This document shows positions 17,885-26,709 of a DNA stretch of 64,000 bases, piece by piece. Below the pieces are notes generated by a model. That model did not search any database, had not been told where the DNA came from, and saw only the letters and a program-made list of their open reading frames with translations. Every line of letters starts with the position of its first letter. The stretch's first letter is position 1. Made by a program: the position numbers and the translations under genes. Source of the stretch: Pseudomonas gingeri. GTDB lineage: Bacteria > Pseudomonadota > Gammaproteobacteria > Pseudomonadales > Pseudomonadaceae. The stretch lies in assembly GCF_013386165.1 (NCBI RefSeq), contig NZ_JACAOS010000003.1, forward strand, positions 1,096,343 to 1,160,342. Reading direction: 5' to 3'.

Positions 17885-18423
17885 GAAGCTTCCTTAGCGC
17901 CAAGCGCCTGATCCATGCGAACGGTTCCGGACAGTTTTCCCGTCGAGCCATCGGGTTCGGTCGTGCCCTTGCGTTGCAAACGGGCCTCGACCACTTCCAG
18001 GGTGAATGAGGGAGGATTGCTCAGCAGCCAGCCCACCAGGCCATCCGCCGGGGCATCGTCGAAGGTCAGCAGCCAACCGCCGCCGACGTTTTGCAATTGG
18101 TAGTGCCCGGCCAGGCCGCCGGCGTCCAGGCTGCTGCGCAACGCGCTCTCGAGATTCCCGGCAGTTGGGCCGCCGAGCCCTTGCAACAGGCCGTCGAGGG
18201 TCTGCGCCTGGGTACGCAATCTCGGGGTTTCCAGACGCCAGAAATCGATCTTCTGCAACGGCGGCTGGATCAGTACGAACCACACCAGCAAGCCCGAAAC
18301 GCCCGCCGTCATGGCCAGCACCAACTGTCGTTCGCGCTGCGCCAGGCTTTGCCAATAAAGCCGGGCCTGGCTCGACAGCTGGTGCCAGCGGTTTCGATAA
18401 CGATGGATAAAGGCCTTATTCAC
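17881..18423 (-). CDS. gspM: Type II secretion protein GspM (HxcZ-like)
   Basis: 180 residues with a short cytoplasmic N-terminus, one membrane helix (residues 34-53, LVLAMTAGVSGLLVWFVLI) and a periplasmic ferredoxin-like domain. The segment before the helix (WQSLAQRERQLVLAM) matches the GspM consensus. The start is a GTG at 18421-18423 which overlaps the end of gspL by 8 bases. GspM partners GspL in the inner-membrane platform. Its stop overlaps the gspD start codon. Sequence conservation of GspM is low, so the call relies on topology, motif and position. Confidence 0.88.
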   Translation of the reverse strand: MNKAFIHRYRNRWHQLSSQARLYWQSLAQRERQLVLAMTAGVSGLLVWFVLIQPPLQKIDFWRLETPRLRTQAQTLDGLLQGLGGPTAGNLESALRSSLDAGGLAGHYQLQNVGGGWLLTFDDAPADGLVGWLLSNPPSFTLEVVEARLQRKGTTEPDGSTGKLSGTVRMDQALGAKEAS

Positions 18424-19579
18424 TGTCGTTCTCCGCCAGCGGTTGCGGCTGTGGACCGGTGGTTTTCAGGACCCAACCCTCCGCCACTGCGGTCGCCTCC
18501 ACACCGGCCTGAGTCAGACTCACTTGCCAGGCCTTGTCACGCCCGCCGCCCGGCGTGCCCGGCAGCGGGCTCAAGTGCAACTCACCATGCTCGAAGACCA
18601 GGGTCTGCAGGCTGCCAACCATAAAGGGCATGGCGTTCCCCGCTTGCTGGACCAGCCGGGTAAAACCGCTGTCGCCGGGTGCGCCGTTCTCGCGCAAGGC
18701 CAGTTGCTGACGGGCCTGCTGCAACGGATTGAGGATCATCGGCAAGGCCGGGAATGCCTGCTGCACCCGCTGGGTCATCCAGGCCTTGAGTTGCTGGCCC
18801 TGCTCGACCTGGCGAGCGGCATAAAGATTGAGACCCACCGCCCAGACCGCCACCGCGAGCAGCGTACAAGCCACCGCCCGCCCCCAGCCTCCCGCGTTGC
18901 TGGCCATCGGCCCGGCCGCAGCGTGCAGCCCCCAACTCGGGGCCTTGCCGGACCAGGCGCGATCCTCGGGCAAGCACTGCACCAAGGCATTATCCGGCGC
19001 TCCGGCGCCGACCCAATGCACCACCCCGCCGCTATTGAGCAGATCCGCCAACGCCGCATCGACGGCCGGATGGACCTGGGCCTGATCCTGGCTGTGGCGT
19101 ATCAACAGATGTTCGTCGCGCAGCACCACCACCGGCGCCTGGGTCGCGTCCACCGGCAAACAAAAGGCCGCCGGGTAGAGACCGCGCAGCTTGAACCCGG
19201 ACTGACGCAGCAAGGTGCCGAACCGCTCCAGCAGCGCCCGCTGCAACCAGGCAACCTGCACCTGCCCCTCGGCATCCCGCGGACCATGGACGATATGCAT
19301 CGACTCGCAACCGCCAAGGATCAGCGCCTGGGCCGCACAGCCCACCGCCGCCTGGATCCTGGCCGCTGGCAGGTTGGGTAATTCGATACTGGCCAGCAGG
19401 CTGTCGCACGGATGCAGGTAACACTCCACGGCGGCGCCCTTGTGGGTCTGCGCCAACTGCGCCAGGCTGCTTCGGCCTTGCTCGGTCAGCTTGCCCTGGC
19501 GATCCAGCCCGGCGAACGGCAACGGGCTGTCCGGACTCAGTGTCTCCAAAGGCGGCAAGGCCAGGCGTAGAGAAGTCAT
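18416..19579 (-). CDS. gspL: Type II secretion protein GspL (HxcY-like)
   Basis: 387 residues: an actin-like cytoplasmic domain (residues 1-235; AKLTEQGRSSLAQL, VECYLHPCDSLLASIELPNL), a membrane helix at about 240-260 (AVACTLLAVAVWAVGLNLYA), then a periplasmic GspL domain. The cytoplasmic part binds GspE and recruits it to the membrane. The start codon overlaps the gspK stop (ATGA) and its stop lies within gspM, which implies coupled translation of K-L-M-D. The family diverges strongly; topology and position support the call. Confidence 0.9.
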   Translation of the reverse strand: MTSLRLALPPLETLSPDSPLPFAGLDRQGKLTEQGRSSLAQLAQTHKGAAVECYLHPCDSLLASIELPNLPAARIQAAVGCAAQALILGGCESMHIVHGPRDAEGQVQVAWLQRALLERFGTLLRQSGFKLRGLYPAAFCLPVDATQAPVVVLRDEHLLIRHSQDQAQVHPAVDAALADLLNSGGVVHWVGAGAPDNALVQCLPEDRAWSGKAPSWGLHAAAGPMASNAGGWGRAVACTLLAVAVWAVGLNLYAARQVEQGQQLKAWMTQRVQQAFPALPMILNPLQQARQQLALRENGAPGDSGFTRLVQQAGNAMPFMVGSLQTLVFEHGELHLSPLPGTPGGGRDKAWQVSLTQAGVEATAVAEGWVLKTTGPQPQPLAENDSE

Positions 19580-20559
19580 ACGCCCACCCGCGACCAGATC
19601 ACCTGGGGCATCTGCAACTCCTCGCGGTACAACAACACCGCCAGGCTGACCAGTCGGCTGTTGCTGCGTGAACGGGCATTGAGACGAAACCAGTCGCTGG
19701 TGATCCCGACCTGGATATCGCTGACCACCAGTTCAGGCATCTGCAAGCGATTGACGAAATCGCCGCGATTGATAAACCAGCGTCCGGCATCCCGCTCGGC
19801 CACCAGGTTGCGTGCCCGCGACAGGGACAATCCCGGCACCTGTGACGCCAGGACTTCAGCGCTGGCGGTATTGCCGTTGACCCAGGTGTTGGCCGGCAGG
19901 ATCGTCACATGCCTTGCCAGCAACGCCAGCACCGCAGCGTCGACACCGGCCAGGGCGCCCAGGTCATCCAGGCTGTGCAACATCGGACGCGTCGCCGGCA
20001 GCGGCTTGAGCGCCGTCCCCGGTGAGGTCAACCGGCCGCTGTCGAAACTGCCCTTGACCGGCGGCGCAACGGGGACGTTATCCGCCAGCAGCGGGTAGGC
20101 GGCGGTCACCCGCTGGACAATCCGCTGGCCCACGGCGCTCTTGATGCCGATCGACTCGCACAACTGCTGGAAAGCCCGGACCTGCTGGGCATCGACCCGG
20201 CTGTCACGGACCAGGTTGCGCAGGTTGAACTTGCCCTGCTCGTCCTCCAGGCTCCCGCTGAACTCCCCGCCCCGTGCGCTCAGGCCATCGACGGACAGTG
20301 GTCGGGCCCAGGCCTGGTCAAGACGGGTCAACGGGTCATGCTGGCGGGCATCCCAGAGCAAGTGCCGACTCAGTTCCAGGCCGCCGCGCAATAGCCAGGC
20401 GCCCTGGACTCGCGACTGCTCGGCTTCGAGGCTGCGGGTGAAGACGCTCTGGCGGGCGAGCATGCCGCCGGCGATCACCGCCACCACGGCGGCGATCAGC
20501 AGGGCGCTGATAATTGCCATGCCGCGCTGTCCGGAAGCTGTCAGCGAAGGATTGGTCAT
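19576..20559 (-). CDS. gspK: Type II minor pseudopilin GspK (HxcX-like)
   Basis: 327 residues, the large minor pseudopilin. The N-terminus is a class III prepilin signal (TASGQRG followed by MAIISALLIAAVVAVIAGGM); the Glu at position +5 is absent, as is normal for GspK, which caps the pseudopilus tip. The body carries the helical insert typical of the family (GEFSGSLEDEQGKFNLRNLV, DDLGALAGVD). It lies 8 bases downstream of gspG and overlaps gspL by 4 bases. Confidence 0.93.
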   Translation of the reverse strand: MTNPSLTASGQRGMAIISALLIAAVVAVIAGGMLARQSVFTRSLEAEQSRVQGAWLLRGGLELSRHLLWDARQHDPLTRLDQAWARPLSVDGLSARGGEFSGSLEDEQGKFNLRNLVRDSRVDAQQVRAFQQLCESIGIKSAVGQRIVQRVTAAYPLLADNVPVAPPVKGSFDSGRLTSPGTALKPLPATRPMLHSLDDLGALAGVDAAVLALLARHVTILPANTWVNGNTASAEVLASQVPGLSLSRARNLVAERDAGRWFINRGDFVNRLQMPELVVSDIQVGITSDWFRLNARSRSNSRLVSLAVLLYREELQMPQVIWSRVGV

Positions 20560-20567
20560 GGCCCGGA

Positions 20568-21014
20568 CTACAACTGCCAGGAGCCGATGTCAGCATCGGT
20601 GCCTTCACCGCCCGGCTTGCCGTCGGCGCCCAGGGAGAACACATCGACTTCACCGTTGGCCCCGGGATTGAGGTACTGATAAGGACGCCCCCAGGGATCG
20701 TTGGGCAAGCGTTCGAGGTAGGAACGCCAGTTACTGTCCTTGGCGTTCGCCGGCCGTTCGGCCAGGACCTTCAGGCCCTGGTTCTGGTTCGGGTAGGTGC
20801 CGTGGTCGAGGCGATAGAGCTTGAGGGCCTGCATCAGGCTGCCGATGTCCTGCCGGGCGGCGGTGACCCGAGCCTGGTCGGGGCGGTCGAGAACCTTGGG
20901 CACCACAATGGCCGCAAGGATCCCGAGAATGACCACGACCACCATGATCTCGATCAGCGTGAACCCTTGCTGAGCGCCGATCCGCGAGCGGGATTTGATG
21001 TGCGCGATATCCAT
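20568..21014 (-). CDS. gspG: Type II major pseudopilin GspG (HxcT-like)
   Basis: 148 residues. Prepilin peptidase site GAQQG followed by FTLIEIMVVVVILGILAAIV, with Glu at +5 and the invariant Pro after the helix (VVPKVLDRP). The C-terminal part has the GspG calcium-loop pattern (GTYPNQNQGLKVL, NDPWGRPYQYLNPG, DVFSLGADGKPGGEG). It polymerises to form the pseudopilus. The ATG at 21012-21014 has an AGGA 8 bases upstream, better than a start 15 codons earlier. It is the first gene of the leftward block; the next type II gene to the right, gspI, is almost 10 kb away. Confidence 0.95.
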   Translation of the reverse strand: MDIAHIKSRSRIGAQQGFTLIEIMVVVVILGILAAIVVPKVLDRPDQARVTAARQDIGSLMQALKLYRLDHGTYPNQNQGLKVLAERPANAKDSNWRSYLERLPNDPWGRPYQYLNPGANGEVDVFSLGADGKPGGEGTDADIGSWQL

Positions 21015-21185
21015 CTCGACATTCCTTGGCTTGATTCGATTCGCCGCGGATTGTTGCAAGAAGATATGTCACCGGTATTGAAAATCCTCGGGAGGAAATC
21101 CTGTCCGGCCCGGCGTCCATTGCGGGCACGGCCATCGGGTCTCAGCCATCCGGGGCAGCCGGATCGAAGGTAAAAACAACAACAC

Positions 21186-21197
21186 CTGTATATACAG
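21186..21197. promoter_or_regulatory. Candidate GntR/HutC operator, distal copy
   Basis: The 12-base perfect palindrome CTGTATATACAG. HutC-type repressors recognise palindromes of the form TGTATRTACA. This copy is about 290 bases upstream of the hutH-proximal copy and 172 bases upstream of the gspG start, so it could take part in looped repression of hutH or affect gspG. Binding is inferred. Confidence 0.6.
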
Positions 21198-21316
21198 CAT
21201 GAAATTCCGGCCTCGCCGCACGCCGTTTGCCTTCCTGCGACAGCGCTTACACCAGAGCGACCATCAGCCCCGGGGAAACCTCGGGGCGAGCATAACCCTA
21301 CTATCATTGGTTTCCA

Positions 21317-21337
21317 TTCGCCCCAACTGGGGGCGAA
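21317..21337. other. Perfect 8-bp stem-loop in the gspG leader region
   Basis: TTCGCCCC (21317-21324) and GGGGCGAA (21330-21337) with loop AACTG. No T-run follows on either strand, so it is not a typical terminator. It lies about 300 bases upstream of gspG and may be a transcript leader structure or a relic. Confidence 0.35.
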
Positions 21338-21476
21338 GGGCGCGATTCTGGTGCGACTTTCGGTGACACATTCAAAGCTCGACAGACACGGAGGTTTTTC
21401 TGCAATCGACGACAACCGGGTCTGCAACGCCACTCCGGGGTGGGAATAACGGTATTGGCCCGCATATTGCTCATCC

Positions 21477-21486
21477 TGTATATACA
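21477..21486. promoter_or_regulatory. Candidate GntR/HutC operator at the hutH promoter
   Basis: Palindrome TGTATATACA inside the extended match CCTGTATATACATG. It lies 49 bases upstream of the hutH start. A weak -35 (TTGCTC at 21467-21472) and a -10-like CATATAG near 21491-21497 flank it, so bound repressor would block RNA polymerase. The likely binder is the GntR protein encoded at 30061-30798. Confidence 0.65.
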
Positions 21487-21534
21487 TGAACATATAGCTA
21501 CCTATTCCACCCACCCTCCGCCTAGGACACTGCC

Positions 21535-23064
21535 ATGCCCGCACCTCTGCTGCTCAAGCCCGGTCAACTCACACTGGATCAACTGCGCGTCATTTATCAG
21601 AGCCAATGCGCGATCGAACTGGACCCCGCCGCCCGCGAGGGCGTTGACGCCAGCACCCGCACGGTGAACGAAATCATCGCCAACCAGCGCACGGTGTACG
21701 GCATCAATACCGGCTTCGGCCTGCTCGCCAGAACCTCGATTGCCACCGAGTCGCTGGCCAAGCTGCAACGCAACCTGCTGCTCTCCCACTGTACCGGCAC
21801 CGGGCCGCTGCTCGACGACGCCAGCGTCGGCCTGATCATGGCCTTGAAGGTCGGTTCCCTGGCCCGGGGTTTTTCCGGGATCCGCTGGGAAGTGATTGAA
21901 GCCTTGGTCAAGCTCTATCTGGCCAAGGTCTATCCATGCATTCCGTCCCAGGGCTCGGTGGGTGCCTCGGGCGACCTGGCACCGCTGGCGCATATGTCCG
22001 CCGTGCTGATCGGTGTCGGTCGCGTGCGCCATGATGGGCGGGAAATGGATGCCGTCGAAGGCTTGGCGATTGCCGGCCTGCAACCCATGGTCCTGGGACC
22101 GAAGGAAGGCCTGGCGCTGATCAATGGCACCCAGGTCTCCACCGCGCTGGCATTGCGCGGGCTGTTTGCCACCGAGAAACTGTTCAGTGCCGCCGTGGTC
22201 GCCGGCAGCCTCTGCGTGGAAGCCCTGAAAGGCTCCGACGTGCCCTTCGATGCGCGCATCCAGGCAGTACGCGGTCAACCCGGGCAAATCGATGTCGCCC
22301 AGTACTACCGGGACCTGCTGGCCGACAGCGAGATTCGTCGCTCGCATATCGATTGCGCGCGAGTCCAGGACCCCTACTCGCTGCGCTGCCAGCCACAAGT
22401 CATGGGCGCCTGCCTCGATCACCTGCGCTTCGCCGCCGGTGTGTTCCTGCGCGAATCCAACGCGGTTTCGGATAACCCCCTGGTGTTCAGTGCCGACGGC
22501 GACGTGCTCTCGGGTGGCAACTTTCACGCCGAACCGGTAGCGATGGCCGCTGACGTCCTGGCCCTGGCGATTTCCGAAATCGGCGCGCTGTCCGAACGCC
22601 GGATCGCCCAGCTGGTGGACCCGGCGCTCTCCGGCCTGCCGGCCTTTCTGGTGCGCGAAGGCGGCCTGAACTCCGGCTTCATGATCGCCCAGGTCACCGC
22701 CGCCGCCCTGGCCTCGGAAAACAAGACCCTGGCCCACCCCGCCTCGGTGGACAGCCTGCCGACCTCGGCCAACCAGGAAGACCACGTGTCGATGGCGACC
22801 TTTGCCGCCCGTCGCCTGCTGGATATGGCCGGCAACAGCAGCGCGGTGGTGGCCATCGAACTGCTCGGCGCCGCCCAGGGCGTCGACCTGCACGCCCCGC
22901 TCAAGACCTCGGAAAAACTCGCCGAAGTCCTGGCGATGATCCGCAGCGAAGTCGCGCACTACGACGAGGACCGTTATTTCGCCCCCGACATCGCGGCGGC
23001 CAGAAACTGGGTCGAATCCGCCGCCTTCGAGCGCTGGCTGCCGGCCGCACGCCTCTACGCCTGA
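21535..23064 (+). CDS. hutH: Histidine ammonia-lyase
   Basis: 509 residues. The self-forming MIO electrophile comes from A144-S145-G146 in [12 protein letters not shown]. Residues that separate histidine lyases from Phe/Tyr lyases are histidine-type: Ser84-His85 in LLLSHCTG, Tyr55 in [10 protein letters not shown], and the glutamate in NQEDHVSM near residue 416, where PAL enzymes have glutamine. It converts L-histidine to urocanate and ammonia in the cytoplasm. The remainder of the Hut pathway is not in this window; instead the gene leads a unit with two 2-hydroxyacid dehydrogenases, an importer and an aminotransferase. A GntR operator candidate precedes it. It may be a second hutH copy dedicated to this pathway. 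Confidence 0.93.
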   Translation: MPAPLLLKPGQLTLDQLRVIYQSQCAIELDPAAREGVDASTRTVNEIIANQRTVYGINTGFGLLARTSIATESLAKLQRNLLLSHCTGTGPLLDDASVGLIMALKVGSLARGFSGIRWEVIEALVKLYLAKVYPCIPSQGSVGASGDLAPLAHMSAVLIGVGRVRHDGREMDAVEGLAIAGLQPMVLGPKEGLALINGTQVSTALALRGLFATEKLFSAAVVAGSLCVEALKGSDVPFDARIQAVRGQPGQIDVAQYYRDLLADSEIRRSHIDCARVQDPYSLRCQPQVMGACLDHLRFAAGVFLRESNAVSDNPLVFSADGDVLSGGNFHAEPVAMAADVLALAISEIGALSERRIAQLVDPALSGLPAFLVREGGLNSGFMIAQVTAAALASENKTLAHPASVDSLPTSANQEDHVSMATFAARRLLDMAGNSSAVVAIELLGAAQGVDLHAPLKTSEKLAEVLAMIRSEVAHYDEDRYFAPDIAAARNWVESAAFERWLPAARLYA

Positions 23065-23121
23065 TCCAAACGGCTGGGCGCAGCTCTGCTGCGCCTCTTT
23101 CATCACACCATGGGGGCTGCC

Positions 23122-24324
23122 ATGCGTCGCTATTATTCAGGGCCGGATGTTCACCGCGCACAGAGCATTGCCGAACTGGCGACCATGGCCCGGCAACGCC
23201 TGCCGTATTTCGCCTGGGAATACCTGGAAGGCGGCGCCGAAGAAGAGTGGACGCTACGGCGCAATCGCCAGGCGTTCGCTGAGGTGGCGCTGCTACCGCG
23301 CACCCTGGTGCCTTGCCAGGTGACAGACACCCAGCGCTCGCTGTTCGGGCGAGACCTGCCGCTGCCCATGGCCATCGGCCCCACCGGCTACAACGCGATG
23401 CTGTACCGCGATGCCGATATTCATTTGGCCCGGGCCGCCACGGAGCGCGGCCTGCCCTTCACCTTGAGTACGGTTTCCACCAGTTCCCTGGAACAGTTGG
23501 TCACGGCGGTCCCCGAGGTCAATCTCTGGTTCCAGCTCTATTGCCTGCGTGACCCCGCCGTCCGTGAAGACCTGCTGCAACGGGCCGACGCGGTCGGTTG
23601 CCGGACCTTGCTGCTGACCAGCGATGCCGTGCTGTTGGGCAACCGCGAATGGGACCGGCGCAACTTCGTCCGACCCCGGCAATTGAGCCCGCGCAACAAA
23701 ATCGACGTGCTCTGCCATCCGCGCTGGATGGCCCAGGCGCTGTGGCCACGAGGACTGCCGAACCTGGGCAATATCGAGCGTTATCTGCCACCCGAACAAC
23801 GCACCATCGAAGGCGCCGCGCACTTTATCGGCAGTCAGATGGACACCGGCCTCGACTGGGACGCCCTGGCCCGGTTGCGCGAGCGCTGGCCGCATCGGCT
23901 GCTGCTCAAGGGCGTGCTGCATCCGGCGGATGCCGAGAAAGCCGTGGCCCTCGGGCTCGACGGGTTGGTGATCAGCAACCATGGCGGCCGTCAGCTGGAC
24001 GGGGTGCCCGCCAGCCTCGACTGCCTGCCGGCGATTGCCGCCGTGGCCAAAGGCAAGCTCGCGCTGCTGCTCGACAGTGGCATCCGACGCGGCAGCGACA
24101 TTCTCAAGGCTTGCGCGCTGGGCGCCGACGCGGTGTTGCTGGGGCGATCTACCCTGTATGGAGTCGCCGTCGGCGGACAGGCCGGCGCCGGCCATGCCCT
24201 CGATCTACTGGCGCAAGAGCTGCGCCTGGCCTTGTCCTTGCTGGGCACTCCGAACCTGAATCAGCTTGATCGTCGTGCCCTGCTCACGACGCCCTCCTTC
24301 CCAGACCATGAGTTGAGCCGATGA
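23122..24324 (+). CDS. FMN-dependent L-2-hydroxyacid dehydrogenase (LldD/MdlB family)
   Basis: 400 residues. All catalytic positions of the family are present: Tyr in AWEYLEGGAEEEWTL, Tyr in WFQLYCLRD, Asp and Arg in TSDAVLLGNREWDRRN, Lys in LLLKGVLHP, and His/Arg in SNHGGRQLDGVP; the FMN phosphate site is LLLDSGIRRGSD. The stretch between the Arg motif and the Lys strand is long, as in membrane-associated LldD and mandelate dehydrogenase, so electrons probably go to quinones. The ATG at 23122 has GGGGG at 23111-23115 as ribosome site; the ATG at 23110 has none. It oxidises an L-2-hydroxyacid; L-imidazolelactate is proposed from context, and L-lactate or aryl-lactates are alternatives. Confidence 0.88.
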   Translation: MRRYYSGPDVHRAQSIAELATMARQRLPYFAWEYLEGGAEEEWTLRRNRQAFAEVALLPRTLVPCQVTDTQRSLFGRDLPLPMAIGPTGYNAMLYRDADIHLARAATERGLPFTLSTVSTSSLEQLVTAVPEVNLWFQLYCLRDPAVREDLLQRADAVGCRTLLLTSDAVLLGNREWDRRNFVRPRQLSPRNKIDVLCHPRWMAQALWPRGLPNLGNIERYLPPEQRTIEGAAHFIGSQMDTGLDWDALARLRERWPHRLLLKGVLHPADAEKAVALGLDGLVISNHGGRQLDGVPASLDCLPAIAAVAKGKLALLLDSGIRRGSDILKACALGADAVLLGRSTLYGVAVGGQAGAGHALDLLAQELRLALSLLGTPNLNQLDRRALLTTPSFPDHELSR

Positions 24325-25697
24325 ACGATCTACAACAGACCCTCGAACAGCTACGTCAGGCGTTGGGGGATGACGCGGTCGTCACGGGCGCCGACATCAG
24401 TCAGCGTCACTACAGCGACTGGACCGGCCATGCCCCGGCCTGCCCCGCCGCACTGCTGTTGCCCAGGACCACGCTGGACGTGGCGAATGCCTTGCGCATC
24501 TGCAATAACGCCGGACAATCGGTGGTTCCCCAAGGCGGCATGACCGGACTGGCCGGCGGTGCCGTGCCGCGGGCCAGCGACATCGCCTTGTCCCTGGAAC
24601 GCCTGCGCGGCATTGAAGAGATCGACGCGGCCGCCGCCACCCTCAGCGTCCTGGCCGGCACCACGCTGGAAGACATCCAGCAGGCAGCACTCAATGCAGG
24701 CTTTGTTTTTCCCCTGGACCTGGGAGCCCGTGGCTCTTGCCAGATCGGCGGCAATATCGCCACCAATGCCGGGGGCAATGCAGTGATTCGCTACGGCATG
24801 ACCCGCGACCTGGTACTCGGCCTGGAAGTGGTCCTGGCCGATGGCCGGGTCCTCGATTTGCGCAACAAGATGATCAAGAACAACTGCGGTTATGACCTGA
24901 AACAGTGCTTTATCGGCAGTGAAGGCACCTTGGGCGTCATTACCCGGGCGGTCTTGAAGCTTGCACCACAACCGGGCCAGACCAGCACCCTGCTCTGTGC
25001 CCTGCCCGACTACGCCAGTGCGGTCAGCCTGCTGCGGCGGATTCAGCGTAGCGTCGGCACACCCCAGGCCTATGAACTGATGTGGCAGGACTTCTTTCGC
25101 CTCGGCGTGAGCTGGCTGGAAAACGCGAAAGCGCCGATGTCACTGGACTATCCGCTGTATGTGCTGCTCGAGTCCGCCGGTTCCCAGGAACAACTCGAAG
25201 CTTCATTGGAAGAGGCGCTTGCCGCCGGTGAGGTACTCGATGCGGTACTCGCCAGCTCCCAGACCCAGGCCCGGGGGCTGTGGAAAATCCGCGAAGCCAC
25301 CGGTGAGTTCCCCATCCGCCTGAGCCCGTTGAACTTCGACGTCAGCCTGCCCATCGGCCTGATCGGCGACTTCGTCGAAAGTTGTCGCGCACGCCTGGAA
25401 GCGTGCTGGCCGGGTAATCACAGCGTGTATTTCGGACACATCGGTGACAGCAACCTGCACCTGACCGTGGACTGCGCGTCCCTGCCCCAGCCAGCGCCGA
25501 TCCTCGCCATCGAGGAACTGGTCTACAGCGCCATCGGCGAACTCGGCGGCTCGGTGTCCGCCGAGCACGGCATCGGCCTGCTCAAGCGCGAGTTTCTCCA
25601 TCACTCGGTCGGCCCCGAAGCCCTCGCGGTGATGCGCCAACTCAAGGACTGCTTCGACCCCAACGGCATTCTCAACCCGGGCAAGATTCTCGCCTGA
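24321..25697 (+). CDS. FAD-linked D-2-hydroxyacid dehydrogenase (GlcD/D-lactate dehydrogenase family)
   Basis: 458 residues. PCMH-type FAD-binding domain (PQGGMTGLAGGAVP near residue 70; IGGNIATNAGGNAVIRYGM near residue 140; CFIGSEGTLGVIT near residue 195) and the C-terminal cap with HIGDSNLHLTV, EHGIGLLKREFL and the closing DPNGILNPGKIL. The family oxidises D-lactate, D-2-hydroxyglutarate, glycolate or related acids. It overlaps the FMN enzyme by 4 bases (ATGA), so one transcript makes both an L- and a D-specific dehydrogenase. That pairing suggests the substrate is supplied as both stereoisomers; D-imidazolelactate is the proposal here. Confidence 0.88.
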   Translation: MNDLQQTLEQLRQALGDDAVVTGADISQRHYSDWTGHAPACPAALLLPRTTLDVANALRICNNAGQSVVPQGGMTGLAGGAVPRASDIALSLERLRGIEEIDAAAATLSVLAGTTLEDIQQAALNAGFVFPLDLGARGSCQIGGNIATNAGGNAVIRYGMTRDLVLGLEVVLADGRVLDLRNKMIKNNCGYDLKQCFIGSEGTLGVITRAVLKLAPQPGQTSTLLCALPDYASAVSLLRRIQRSVGTPQAYELMWQDFFRLGVSWLENAKAPMSLDYPLYVLLESAGSQEQLEASLEEALAAGEVLDAVLASSQTQARGLWKIREATGEFPIRLSPLNFDVSLPIGLIGDFVESCRARLEACWPGNHSVYFGHIGDSNLHLTVDCASLPQPAPILAIEELVYSAIGELGGSVSAEHGIGLLKREFLHHSVGPEALAVMRQLKDCFDPNGILNPGKILA

Positions 25698-25700
25698 GGG

Positions 25701-25710
25701 CTGTATATAC
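25701..25710. promoter_or_regulatory. Candidate GntR/HutC operator before the transporter operon
   Basis: CTGTATATAC, matching the first ten bases of the 21186 palindrome; the right half is degenerate (CGG). It sits 3 bases after the dehydrogenase stop and 90 bases before the binding-protein start, within the only sizeable gap of the unit, and suggests a second promoter controlled by the same repressor. Confidence 0.5.
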
Positions 25711-25799
25711 CGGAGTGGCACGTTAACTGCTGTTGCCAAACCTGAACCACCGCTGGAACACACACTCAACCTCGCCGCATCCCCTGAAGGAGTGACACC

Positions 25800-26636
25800 A
25801 TGCAACTCGATTCTCTATTCAGTAAACGATTCAACGGTCTGTGCCTGGCTCTAACCCTGAGCGTCGCGTCCCTGGCGGCACATGCCGATCAACTGGCGGA
25901 CGTCAAGAAAGCCGGTGAACTGGTGGTAGGTACCGAGCTGCAATTTGCGCCTTTCGATTTCACCGACAACGGCAAGCAAAAAGGCCTCAACTCCGAGCTG
26001 TTCGAACAGTTGGGCAAGGAACTGGGGGTCAAGGTGAAGTTCCTCGACCTGCCGTGGCCGAGCGTGTTGCCGGGGCTTGAAGCGAAGAAATTCGACGTGG
26101 TCGCCGGCCCGATCATCGTGACCCAGGCCCGTAAAGAGCGTTATCACTTCATGCTGCCGATCGCCGAAGCGACCGTTGCCTTGATGATCGGTGCCAACGA
26201 CAACAGTATCACCAAGCCCCAGGACATCGCCGGCAAGGCCGTTGGCGCGGGCAAAGGCTCGGCACAGCTCGAAGAACTGAAGACCTTCGCCGCCACGCTG
26301 CCAGAGAAGGTCACCATCCGTGAATACGTCGACAACAACCAGGCCTACGCGGACCTGGCGGCCAAGCGCATCGTCGCCGTCGCCAACTCGCTGCCGAATA
26401 TCTCGTATGTCGCCGCCCAGCGCAGCACGACCTTCAAAGTGGTCCAGCCACCGTTCGGCAAAACCTCCTACTTTGCCTTCCTCGGACGCAAGGATGACGA
26501 CGCCAACAGCCTGATCGCCGCACTCGATGCCGCCCTGCTGAAAATGCATGCGGACGGGCGCCTGGCGGCCTTGCAGAAAAAATGGCTGGGTGCCGAGATG
26601 AATGTGCCACAAGCCGACTTCACCCCGACCTGGTAA
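25800..26636 (+). CDS. Amino-acid ABC transporter substrate-binding protein
   Basis: 278 residues with a Sec signal peptide cut after AHA (about residue 29). The mature protein is a cluster F / HisJ-type polar amino-acid binding domain: GELVVGTELQFAPFDFTDNG, LDLPWPSVLPGLEAKKFDVVAGPIIVTQARKERYHFML and the final helix LAALQKKWLG. AAGGAG upstream of the ATG is a strong ribosome site. It captures the substrate in the periplasm for the two permeases and ATPase that follow. Specificity cannot be read; histidine or imidazolelactate is suggested by the neighbouring enzymes. Confidence 0.92.
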   Translation: MQLDSLFSKRFNGLCLALTLSVASLAAHADQLADVKKAGELVVGTELQFAPFDFTDNGKQKGLNSELFEQLGKELGVKVKFLDLPWPSVLPGLEAKKFDVVAGPIIVTQARKERYHFMLPIAEATVALMIGANDNSITKPQDIAGKAVGAGKGSAQLEELKTFAATLPEKVTIREYVDNNQAYADLAAKRIVAVANSLPNISYVAAQRSTTFKVVQPPFGKTSYFAFLGRKDDDANSLIAALDAALLKMHADGRLAALQKKWLGAEMNVPQADFTPTW

Positions 26637-26709
26637 ATCCACCTGCCCCTTGGAGGACCTGATCGCCGGCCGAGCCAGGCCGGCGATCAACTGAGTTGGA
26701 GTCACCGCA

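Larger units (their letters stand above)
21015..21534. other. 520-base divergent region between gspG and hutH
   Basis: No convincing gene. It contains the promoter regions of gspG (leftward) and hutH (rightward), two CTGTATATAC-type operator candidates (21186 and 21477), and two G/C hairpins: GCCCCG/CGGGGC at 21267-21287 region and an 8-bp stem at 21317-21337. The presumed left boundary of the inserted catabolic unit falls here, but no direct repeat or att-like site was seen. Confidence 0.6.

Noticed and set aside
21535..23064. Phenylalanine or tyrosine ammonia-lyase instead of histidine lyase
   Set aside because: The selectivity pair is Ser-His and the acidic glutamate of NQEDHVSM is present; PAL/TAL would show Phe-Leu or His-Leu and a glutamine.
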